Assembly: GCA_016200365.1 (NCBI GenBank)
Contig: JACQEW010000025.1
Coordinates: 1 to 14,655, forward strand
Direction of reading: 5' to 3'
Source: Nitrospinota bacterium
GTDB taxonomy: Bacteria > Nitrospinota > Nitrospinia > UBA9942
Length of the DNA: 14,655 bases
Shown: positions 6,600 to 13,400 of the stretch, piece by piece
How positions within the stretch are numbered: position 1 is the stretch's first letter
Layout of the letters: every line of letters starts with the position of its first letter
The notes under the pieces: model-generated
Seen by the model: only the letters and a program-made list of their open reading frames with translations
What the model was told of the DNA's origin: nothing
The model's database searches: none
Program-made: the position numbers and the translations under genes

Positions 6600-6985
6600 T
6601 GGATAGTCCCTTCCTTATAGACAGTGATATACTTATTGACCATTTGAGAAAAGAGAAGAATGCCCTTCGTTTCCTTCAAACAGAGATTGAAAATAATTCA
6701 CTTCTCTTTATTTCCGTAATCAGCAGGGTTGAGATTTATGCTGGAATAAGGAAAGGCGAAGAAGATATTGTAAAAAGCCTCTTCAAGATGTTGACACCTG
6801 TGGATGTAAATGTAATGATTGCGGACAAGGCAGGTGAATACTTGCAAAAATTTAGCAAAAGTCATACCTTGAACATAGGCGATTCGCTAATTGCCGCTAC
6901 CGCCAGAGAAATGAAATTGAGACTCATTACAAGAAATGTAAAATATTTTCCGATGAAGGATATAGAAATTCTCAAACCCTATTAG
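6599..6985 (+). CDS. VapC-like PIN-domain ribonuclease toxin
   Basis: 128 residues, the full length for a VapC toxin. PIN active-site residues are in place: Asp8 in FLIDSDILIDHLR, Glu45 in SVISRVEIYAGI, Asp95 in NIGDSLIAATA, and TRN (111-113) where the fourth acidic/polar residue usually sits. PIN toxins cut RNA, often tRNA or rRNA, with Mg2+; the target cannot be told here. ATG 6599 is preferred to TTG 6596 because it overlaps the antitoxin stop and lies about 10 nt after GAGAGGA. In contrast to the pair 400 bp upstream, this one appears intact. It is followed by 500 bp of repeats. Confidence 0.92.
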   Translation: MDSPFLIDSDILIDHLRKEKNALRFLQTEIENNSLLFISVISRVEIYAGIRKGEEDIVKSLFKMLTPVDVNVMIADKAGEYLQKFSKSHTLNIGDSLIAATAREMKLRLITRNVKYFPMKDIEILKPY

Positions 6986-6999
6986 TTCATTAACGAGCT

Positions 7000-7150
7000 A
7001 CAGGTCTTCAAACCTGTTAAATTTTATAACCCTCGTTTCCCTGCTCTGCGCCTGTCTGCGTGCCACGCACATGCAGGTGGGAACAAAACGCAGAGCGTCC
7101 AGCATTGCATTCCCACGCAGCCTTGAATGCTATCAGGGGTGGGAATGTTT
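7000..7150. repeat. Cluster of short palindromes after the VapBC pair
   Basis: ACAGGT (7000-7005) and ACCTGT (7012-7017) form a 6-bp hairpin that could act as a weak terminator, though no T run follows. Downstream, GTGGGAA (7077-7083) pairs with TTCCCAC (7110-7116), and GCATTCCCAC (7107-7116) pairs with GTGGGAATG (7139-7147). These are pieces of the CATTCCCACGC-type dispersed repeat. No coding frame is supported from 6986 to 7494. Confidence 0.45.
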
Positions 7151-7230
7151 CTTATATTTCAAGACTTGCCTCCCTTCACAGGTTTGATGTGAAAGGTGGG
7201 GCTGAATTTATTTTGTAAATTTATTTACAG

Positions 7231-7267
7231 TCCCCCTTATTAAAGGGGGAGTAAGGGGGTTGTGGGG
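7231..7267. repeat. CCCCCTT...AAGGGGG palindrome, uninterrupted copy
   Basis: TCCCCCTT (7231-7238), loop ATTA, AAGGGGGA (7243-7250), followed by the GTAAGGGGGTTGTGGGG tail. The tail and stem match both flanks of the interrupted copy at 5499-5566. Confidence 0.55.
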
Positions 7268-7276
7268 TTTTGGTTT

Positions 7277-7447
7277 ATCCCGCACCACTTACAAATATAG
7301 TGTCTGATGATATTTCTGACAGCTAATTCAATGTACAGGAATTTCAATGTTTGAGATTGCTTCGCTTCGCTCGCAATGACACACAAAACAAAAGTGTCAT
7401 TGCGAGGGGCGTAGCCCCAAAGCAATCTAATTTAAGTGGTGCGGGAT
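7277..7447. mobile_element. 171-bp MITE-like element with a nested palindrome
   Basis: Perfect 15-nt terminal inverted repeats: ATCCCGCACCACTTA (7277-7291) and TAAGTGGTGCGGGAT (7433-7447). Inside is a second palindromic repeat (7354-7428) bounded by AGATTGCTT and AAGCAATCT, of the widely dispersed 'TGTCATTGCGAG...GCAATCT' type. The nesting suggests that one repeat inserted into another. There is no transposase and no credible gene; translations of the inner repeat are a known source of false proteins. Confidence 0.55.
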
Positions 7448-7494
7448 GAACCAGCAGAGAAAATTGTCAATGAAAGGTTTAAACTGCTATACCT

Positions 7495-7735
7495 CTATTT
7501 AATTGTTAAGGTTTTAGGACCAGAATTTCCATTCCAATCAGCCTCCCAGCTTCCAAAGATGCACCACCATCTCCACTTATAAGTTCCAGGTGTAATTTTT
7601 GTCCCATCACTTAAAATACCATTAAAGGAGGCGGTTGTGGAAGTTGTATTTTTATTCCAGATTTGATTTCCCCATATAATATCTGTCTTCCATATTTCAA
7701 GGTTATAAGATGTTATATTTCTACCTCTCTTGCTG
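7495..7735 (-). pseudogene. C-terminal fragment of an unknown secreted-type protein
   Basis: On the minus strand a frame without a start reads GRNITSYNLEIWKTDIIWGN, then QIWNKNTTSTTASFNGILSD, and ends GTYKWRWWCIFGSWEADWNG...TLTIK with TAG at 7495-7497. The Trp/Gly/Asn-rich beta-type composition and 'ITPGTYKWRW' resemble the last beta-sandwich repeat of extracellular Fn3- or FlgD-like proteins. Its 5' side ends exactly at the composite palindrome (7731-7793), with an in-frame stop there, so the rest of the gene has been lost or displaced. I cannot name the family. It lies downstream of, and on the same strand as, the DUF4384 and caspase genes, so it may once have belonged to the same operon. 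Confidence 0.5.
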
Positions 7736-7793
7736 GTTCAATCTTGTAGATTGAACCAAAATATTAGGTTCAGGCTACAAGCCTGAACCAGCA
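7731..7793. repeat. Composite inverted dimer of two hairpins
   Basis: Two 9-bp hairpins, GGTTCAATC-TTGTA-GATTGAACC (7735-7757) and GGTTCAGGC-TACAA-GCCTGAACC (7767-7789), lie head to head. The outer 10-nt arms TGCTGGTTCA and TGAACCAGCA enclose both. This is the architecture of a bacterial interspersed mosaic element built from two REP-like units. The tetranucleotide next to each hairpin is GCTG, so it differs from the GTAG type elsewhere in the window. Confidence 0.6.
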
Positions 7794-7805
7794 TGAGAGA
7801 GCAAT

Positions 7806-7830
7806 AACAGGTCTAAAGACCTGTTGCTAC
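7806..7830 (-). repeat. REP-like hairpin with GTAG tetranucleotide
   Basis: Read on the minus strand: GTAG (7830-7827), then C, then AACAGGTC, loop TTTA, GACCTGTT. The stem is a perfect 8 bp. GTAG directly 5' of an imperfect or perfect hairpin is the mark of REPs processed by RAYT transposases. It lies 29 nt from the stop of the DUF4384 gene. Confidence 0.5.
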
Positions 7831-7833
7831 TTT

Positions 7834-7861
7834 CTCATTTCTCATTGCTCATTGCTCATTA
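7834..7861. repeat. Heptamer array, unit CTCATTG, overlapping a stop codon
   Basis: Four 7-nt units (CTCATTT, CTCATTG twice, CTCATTA). The last unit contains the TAA (7861-7859 on the minus strand) that ends the DUF4384 gene, so the array forms that gene's stop codon. Confidence 0.7.
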
Positions 7862-8788
7862 TTCTTTCCGTATCTCATAGGGCAGGTATTTCTCTGCCCT
7901 TTCTGAGAGAGGTATGTCTACAACCTCCCTCTTTAGTTCTTTTATGAATGCAGTCGCTCCTTTGTATATGCCAAAGAGCCCCTCTTCAAACTTACTGCCG
8001 AACTCAACAGGCTGTTTGAAGCAGAGGATGTATATTTTCTCTTTTGTTATGTTTTTTCCGTCAGGTGTATGAACTTTGAGGTTTATTCCCATTTTTTTTA
8101 TTCCTTCGTCAGGGAATATGAGGTATTCGTCAGCTTTTATAAAGGTGTCTCTTATGTGGCGATTTGGTATTAGTGTTAAGACGCTGTCGTCTTCAAGGAT
8201 GTTGAATATGGTAATGTAGCAGTCTCTGGCAGGCTTGATTTTGAGCTGCATTTCTTCTCCGTCTTTGTATACTGTCCTGTCTAATGACGCTTCAAGCTTG
8301 AAGTATGGGTCTATATTCCCTTTTTCTTTTGCTACTTTTACTTTCATTTGGACATGGTAGATGGAGGATGGTCGTGCCTTTGTTTCATCTTTTGTTACTT
8401 GTATGTCTTCTGTGAGTATCTCTCTCTCGATGACTTTTCCATAGGGTATGGCGCTTATTACATCCGATGATACGGTAAAGTTGCTTACGAGTGTGTCTGC
8501 GGATACTGTTACTCCTGCGACCTGCTCTACTGCGTTACGCTCTGCGTCTTCTATGGCAAGCCTCCTTGCATCTTCTTTTGTGATGTTTTCCATGGAGGAG
8601 TTTCCTTCAACGACAACCCAGTCATCTGCAAAGGCAGAAGATAGGATTGTGAGAAAAAATGTTATGAGTAAAAAGGAATGTTTTAACCACAAAGACACAA
8701 AGGGCACAAAGGAATTTTTCTTCTTTAAAACCATTAAAAACTTTGTGTTCTTTGTGCCTTTGTGGTGAATTCTTATTTTTTCCCCCAT
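7859..8788 (-). CDS. Secreted protein with LPP20/FlgT-like and DUF4384 domains
   Basis: 309 residues. A signal peptide ends at SSAFA near residue 53; its h-region is SFLLITFFLTIL. Residues about 60-110 (EDARRLAIEDAERNAVEQVA, then GVTVSADTLVSN) match the LPP20/FlgT N-terminal type of domain. Residues about 165-250 (FKLEASLDRTVYKDGEEMQL, then CYITIFNILEDDSVLTLIPN) match DUF4384, a domain often found beside or fused to caspase-like peptidases and kinases at the bacterial surface. ATG 8788 is chosen because AAGGGG lies just upstream. The n-region is abnormally long: an 81-nt palindrome (8686-8766) is inserted in frame; without it the leader reads MGEKIRIL-KHSFLLITFF. The stop codon lies in a heptamer array. 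The gene follows the caspase remnant by 25 nt and was probably co-transcribed with it. Confidence 0.8.
   Translation of the reverse strand: MGEKIRIHHKGTKNTKFLMVLKKKNSFVPFVSLWLKHSFLLITFFLTILSSAFADDWVVVEGNSSMENITKEDARRLAIEDAERNAVEQVAGVTVSADTLVSNFTVSSDVISAIPYGKVIEREILTEDIQVTKDETKARPSSIYHVQMKVKVAKEKGNIDPYFKLEASLDRTVYKDGEEMQLKIKPARDCYITIFNILEDDSVLTLIPNRHIRDTFIKADEYLIFPDEGIKKMGINLKVHTPDGKNITKEKIYILCFKQPVEFGSKFEEGLFGIYKGATAFIKELKREVVDIPLSERAEKYLPYEIRKE
8686..8766. repeat. 81-nt palindromic repeat inside a signal-peptide coding region
   Basis: Left arm 8686-8711 (ACCACAAAGACACAAAGGGC onward) and right arm 8741-8766, its reverse complement with about three mismatches. The total is 81 nt, exactly 27 codons, so the DUF4384 frame is kept. 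The encoded 'HHKGTKNTK' and 'FVPFVSLW' strings are typical false-protein signatures of this dispersed repeat. Confidence 0.75.
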
Positions 8789-8790
8789 CT

Positions 8791-8806
8791 TACCCCTTAC
8801 CCCTTA
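8791..8806. repeat. Heptamer array, unit TAAGGGG, forming a ribosome-binding region
   Basis: On the minus strand two and a half 7-nt units of TAAGGGG run up to the ATG at 8788. AAGGGG next to the start is the only Shine-Dalgarno-like sequence for the DUF4384 gene. Confidence 0.5.
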
Positions 8807-9075
8807 ATTCATTTCACAACTCTGCTTATCTTAAAGTTCTCCACATCTCTTATTGCATTGAGGGAGGGGGTCTGTTCTGAGCCTTTTCTCCTCGCCTTCT
8901 GGTTTACTTGAGCTTATAGCTCTCCAACTCCTATCCAGCCGTCATTGTTTGTGTCTGCGAGACCTCTTAATCCGCTCAAGAGGTAATAGGTGAAGAGTCC
9001 ATGTTCCATCTCTTTGTAGGAATTGCTTATCTGACTACCCTTCGATGCTGTGAGGGATATGACTTTATCCCAAAT

Positions 9076-9198
9076 AATGCGTGAATTTTAAAAACCCTGG
9101 TAGCCGCAGGCTTTAGCCTGCGATTGAATGCACTTAAAATGCGAATAAATTATCGGTAAGTAACGCACCCGTAAAGGGTGCGGCTACCTTCACGCATT
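9076..9198. mobile_element. REP inverted dimer (BIME-like) with outer GTAG
   Basis: Unit 1 (+): GTAG (9100-9103), CGCAGGC-TTTA-GCCTGCG (9105-9122). Unit 2 (-): GTAG (9187-9184), with the hairpin CGCACCC-GTAAA-GGGTGCG (9164-9182). Outer arms GGTAGCCGCA (9099-9108) and TGCGGCTACC (9179-9188) are exact inverses, and a further pair AATGCGTGAA (9076-9085) / TTCACGCATT (9189-9198) lies outside. This matches RAYT-mobilised REPs. It sits in the caspase gene at the point where the catalytic segment is lost. No RAYT transposase is in the window. Confidence 0.72.
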
Positions 9199-10015
9199 TT
9201 TCGGCTCGATATGTCCTGATAGAAGTCTTTGAGCTTGTATCCGCTCTGGGTGATATATTTCATGTCTCCGTCATAGGGAATCAGGTAGGCATCTCCTTTG
9301 TCTATATCAGGTGCGCCGTGTCCTGCAAAGTAGATGTATAGGGTTGAGTCTTTTTCAAGGTTCTTTGGGAGATGTTCTTTTATGTTGCCTGCTATTGCGG
9401 ATTTGGTTGCCTTTTCATCGGCTAAGTATATGAGGTTCTCCTGGGGTATTCCCAATACTTTTGTAAAGTAATCCCGGACAATGAGGGCATCCTTTTTTGC
9501 ATAGTCAACGGAGGGGAGATTGGCATAGGTTTCTATTCCTATGATAAGTCCCCATCTATTCGGGTATACTTGTGCGGTCTGGGGGAGCTTTTCTATGTCA
9601 ATGTCCGCATATTCTATGTTAAAGCCCTTTGTTGTGTGGAGTTCTCCGTCAAAATAGACCTTTACCTGCCATTCTCCGGCATTGTTCGATGCCTTTTCTC
9701 CTTTTATTGGAAGGCTGTGCCAAGCTGTAAATTGTTTATGGAATTTATCCTTTGATACATGGACTTGATAATCGCCTGATGTGTAATTAACCTTCCCATC
9801 GGTTCCATGCCAATCCCATCTTATGGTGTGGCTTCCGTGCATGTTCTCGATTTTAGGGTGTGCTACTGTTTCTGTGTCCTGTGTGATAAATGCTGCGGTT
9901 GGGTTTATGGGATTGGCAATCAATCCTTTGTCTATGCCTTTTGTGAGGGTTAGTTCTGCTACCTTTAATGACGGAGGTTTTCTTATCTCGTTTGTGGAGC
10001 TGCAGGAGAATAAAG

Positions 10016-10050
10016 AGGCAAGAAGTAAGATGCAAGATGCAAGATGCAAG
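10016..10050. repeat. Heptamer array, unit ATGCAAG, inside the caspase signal peptide
   Basis: Five 7-nt units: AGGCAAG, AAGTAAG and three ATGCAAG. On the minus strand they encode LHLASCILLLA, the hydrophobic core of the lipoprotein signal. Confidence 0.75.
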
Positions 10051-10224
10051 AATGAAAAAGATTTTTTAGGGGTGGTTAAGACTGACTGGCAAATACCGTG
10101 CCATTCCCTGATTAAAACCCTCGATAGAACCATTCAAGGGCAAGCATTCAGGGACAAGTTCTTCGGCAGGAGCAGGATGCAGAGAATATTGTTTTGTCAT
10201 AAATTAGCCCTCCTAAATGTTTCC

Positions 10225-10275
10225 CCTCACCCTAACCCTCTCCCCAAAGGGGAGAGGGGATAGTGGGGTTATCAT
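10225..10275. repeat. CCCTCTCCCC/GGGGAGAGGG palindrome in the caspase leader
   Basis: CCCTCTCCCC (10236-10245), loop AAA, GGGGAGAGGG (10249-10258) form a perfect 10-bp stem inside a longer, imperfect C-rich/G-rich palindrome. It lies between the predicted start of transcription and the caspase gene, so it would fold in the mRNA leader. It is a common dispersed repeat type. Confidence 0.65.
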
Positions 10276-10281
10276 GGGGAA

Positions 10282-10309
10282 AATATACCACGATAAAATA
10301 TCCTGTCAA
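10282..10309 (-). promoter_or_regulatory. Sigma-70-type promoter of the caspase-DUF4384 operon
   Basis: On the minus strand TTGACA (10309-10304), a 16-bp spacer and TATATT (10287-10282). Transcription would start near 10275 and run into the caspase pseudogene after a leader of about 140 nt. It is the best -35/-10 pair in the window. Confidence 0.6.
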
Positions 10310-10340
10310 GACTTTTTTGTGTTTTTTGTTCACAAATTTG

Positions 10341-10358
10341 GTGTGATTTGCGTCACAC
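10341..10358. promoter_or_regulatory. CRP/FNR-type operator dyad
   Basis: GTGTGATTTGCGTCACAC is a perfect 6+6 dyad with the spacing TGTGA-N6-TCACA, the consensus for CRP-type regulators. Its centre lies about 74 bp upstream of the predicted minus-strand start near 10275, a position usable by a class I activator. Which regulator binds is unknown. Confidence 0.5.
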
Positions 10359-10361
10359 TCG

Positions 10362-10450
10362 CAGATAGCGGATAGCGATTAGGGGTTAGTTACTAAACGC
10401 TAAACGCTATACGCTTCCTTTAATCGCTAATCCCTAACCGCTATACGCTA
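10362..10450. repeat. Heptamer arrays (AGCGTAT/CTAAACG family) at the 3' end of dnaE
   Basis: Three blocks with strict 7-nt period: GATAGCG-type units from 10364, then CTAAACG and CTATACG units from 10393, and again CTAATCC, CTAACCG, CTATACG units up to 10450. Blocks face each other, giving palindromic pairing. The last unit supplies the dnaE stop codon. The same family fills the gap upstream of dnaE (14095-14170). Confidence 0.75.
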
Positions 10451-13400
10451 TTCAAAGTATACCACATCGTCTCCGAAAAGGCTTTCAATCTCTTTAATCA
10501 TTGAATCGTCCGGAGTAACCTGAAAGGTTTTATCAACTCCGATGTTTATCTGGCTCTTATCAGGGAAAAAGAGGTGCAGAAAAAGGTTATTCTTCCCTTT
10601 ACTTGCCGATAAAATCTCCTTCAAGCGAATTAGCGTATCTTTTTCCAACCCTACGGCCTGGAGATTTATATGAACCTTTGAAGCCAGCCTCTCCCGTATA
10701 TTCGAGAGGGGAAAAATCTCCCGTGCAATTATTTTGGTCGAGTCATCTTCCGCGCTTATATTCCCTTTAATCAGGACAGGCTCCTCCCCTTCAATCAGGC
10801 TTATCGCCGTTTTATAGACATCGGGAAATACTATCATCTCCGTAGAGCCGTGCAGGTCTTCGATGGTAGCAAATGCCATTGTATCGCCCTTTTTTGTAAC
10901 CTGTGTCCTGTATTTGCTTATAACACCTGCAATGCTTATCTCCCTCTCGTTTTTTATGTCTTGAAGAGTCTGGGTATTTACATTGGTAAAATGTCTTATC
11001 TCCTTTTCAAATCTTGAGAGGGGATGACCCGATATGTAAAAGCCAAGCGATTCTTTTTCATAGGAAAGAAGCTCTTTTTCCGTCCACTCCACAGTTTGAG
11101 AGGCTGAAGCATGTCCCTGCATGTTTCGAGCAGGGAGCAATGATTCATTTAAAAGAAAATTATCAAACATATTATATTGTCCTTTTTCCCTATCCCTCTG
11201 AACGGTCTGGGCGTTGTTTATAATCGCATCGAGATTATTTATCATCTTTGCCCGATGGCTCGTTCTGGGAACGATCCCTACATCAGCAAAAATGTAGGGT
11301 GCGTTCACCGAACGCACTCCGTCCCCCAAAGCCACTCCATCAAAGGCACCACACTTTATAAGACTCTCTATTACCTTCCTGTTTACAGCCCTCAAATCAA
11401 CACTCTCGCAGAAATCCATCAGGGAATTAAAACTGCCCTTTATTTCTCTTACCTTCAATATCGCTTCTACTGCACTTCCACCTACATTTTTCACAGCCGC
11501 AAGACCAAACCTAATCCCCCCCTTCCCCCCTTTAACCTCCCCTTTTTCCCCTCCTTCTGAAGGAGGGGAAAGGGGAGGTGGTTTAAAGGGGGGGGAGGGG
11601 GGATTTTCTCCCTCGTAGACCACTGTAAAATCGCTAAAACTCTCGTTAATATCGGGTGGAAGCGCCTGAATCCCCATATCCTTGCACTCGGCTATATACT
11701 GTATCACCTTATCGGTATTCCCCATTTCACTTGAAAGCAGGGATGACATAAACTCCAGCGGGTAGTGAGATTTAAGATAGGCGGTCTGATAAGCGACAAG
11801 GGCATAAGCAGCGCTGTGCGATTTATTAAACCCATAGCCTGCAAAATGCTCCATCAGGTCAAATATCTTGTCCGCTTTATCCTGTGGTATCCCGTTGGCT
11901 ACGGCACCTTTTACAAACTTCTCCCTCTGCTGCGCCATCTCCTCCGGCTTCTTCTTACCCATCGCCCTTCTCAGTGTATCCGCAGCCCCCATGCTGAAAC
12001 CGCCGAGAACTCCTGCTATTCTCATAACCTGTTCCTGATATAGTATTACTCCATAAGTCTCTTTTAAAATATCGTCAAGCTGCGGAACTATATTCTTTAT
12101 AGGAACTGTTCCGTGTTTTCTTTTAATGAAATCATCCACCATCCCGCTGCCGAGGGGACCAGGACGATACAATGCCACCAGTGCTATAACATCTTCAAAA
12201 ACCTCAGGTTTTAATTTCCTTAATATATCTCTCAACCCTGAGCTTTCAAGCTGAAACACGCCAAAGGTTCGCGCATCGCTCAACAATTTGTATGTATCTT
12301 TATCATTCAATGGTATATTCTCTATGCTGAAACCGCTTTCATATCTCTTCCTGATAAGCTCCTCTGTCTTCCTTATAACGGTAAGGGTTCTTAAACCGAG
12401 GAAATCCATCTTTAACAATCCGAGCTTTTCAATATCCTCCATCGGATACTGGGTCGTTATCTCACCTTTGTTCGCCTTATAAAGAGGCATGAATTCCGTA
12501 AGCGGGGCAGGCGATATGACAACGCCTGCCGCATGGGTAGAGGCATGTCTGGGGAGCCCTTCTAATATTCTGGCTATATCGAGGAGTCTCTTAACCCTCT
12601 CATCTTTTTTTTCCATCTCTTTAAATCTCGGCTCCTCTTTTATTGCATCGTCCAGTGTAATATTGAGCCGGTTTGGAATCAATTTGGCAATCCTGTCCGC
12701 TTCGCTGTATGGCATTGCCATCGCCCTCCCTACATCTCTTATAACCGCCTTTGCATTCATGCTTCCAAAGGTTATTATCTGGGCGACATTTCCATATTTT
12801 TCCGTTACATAGTCAATCACCTCGTCTCTCCGCTCCATGCAGAAGTCTATATCTATATCAGGCATGCTTATTCTCTCGGGGTTTAAAAACCTCTCGAAGA
12901 GCAGACCGTATTTTATCGGGTCGAGGTCCGTAATCCGTAAGGCATAAGCGACCAGGCTACCTGCTGCAGACCCCCTTCCGGGTCCCACGGGGATCCCCTT
13001 TCTCCGTGCATAATCTATAAAGTCCCACACAATAAGGAAATACCCTGAGTATCCCATAGCCTTTATCATTTTAAGCTCACTCTCAAGCCTATCAAAATAT
13101 ACCTTTCTTAACTCTTCACTCTTAACTCCTAACTCTTCACTTTTTTTAAGCCTCTTCTCCAATCCATGAATTGCCATATCGCGGAGGTAGCCGTCCAGAG
13201 TGGTATCGGAAGGGACATCATAGTGAGGCAGGTGAATCTGGTCGAATCTCATGTCCAGATTGCATCTCTCTGCTATCTCCACGGTATTTGAAATAGCCTC
13301 CGGCGCTTCTTTAAAGAGGAGCTTCATTTCCTGAGGAGATTTAAAATAAAACTGATTTGTCGTAAACCTCATCCTCTTGGGGTCGTCGGTTGTCTTGCCT

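Larger units (their letters stand above)
8814..10133 (-). pseudogene. Caspase-like (peptidase C14) lipoprotein, split and lacking the catalytic Cys
   Basis: The upstream part (10133-9199) encodes a lipoprotein-type signal (LLLASLFSC, Cys at the lipobox), an Ig-like segment (about 60-180) and the start of a caspase p20 domain: WGLIIGIETYANLPSVDYAK, then ALIVRDYFTKVLGI and STLYIYFAGHGAP with the dyad His272. After YQDISSRKM the frame enters a REP dimer (9076-9198) and stops at residue 327. Beyond the dimer, 9064-8814 continues the domain's end: DKVISLTASKGSQISNSY, then HGLFTYYLLSGLRGLADTNN and DGWIGVGEL, an in-frame TAA (8916-8914), and AQVNQKARRKGSEQTPSL up to TGA 8816-8814. About 50-60 residues with the expected DSCFSG catalytic Cys are missing. 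Related proteins cut at Arg/Lys or signal at the cell surface; this copy should be inactive. The start codon at 10133 has no ribosome site and is uncertain. Confidence 0.8.

Noticed and set aside
7240..7425. 61-codon minus-strand frame
   Set aside because: It encodes the VIASEAKQS-type string that arises from the dispersed GCAATCT/CATTGCGAG repeat; no ribosome site or family.
8448..8768. 106-codon plus-strand frame
   Set aside because: Antisense to the DUF4384 gene and extended only by the in-frame palindrome.
9823..10263. 146-codon plus-strand frame
   Set aside because: Antisense to the caspase remnant; it contains the translated ATGCAAG array and ends in the 'PHPNPLPKGERG' string typical of the CCCTCTCCCC repeat.
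10362..10450. CRISPR-like array at the dnaE end
   Set aside because: Units are 7 nt and directly joined with no spacers; no cas genes. It is a heptamer array.
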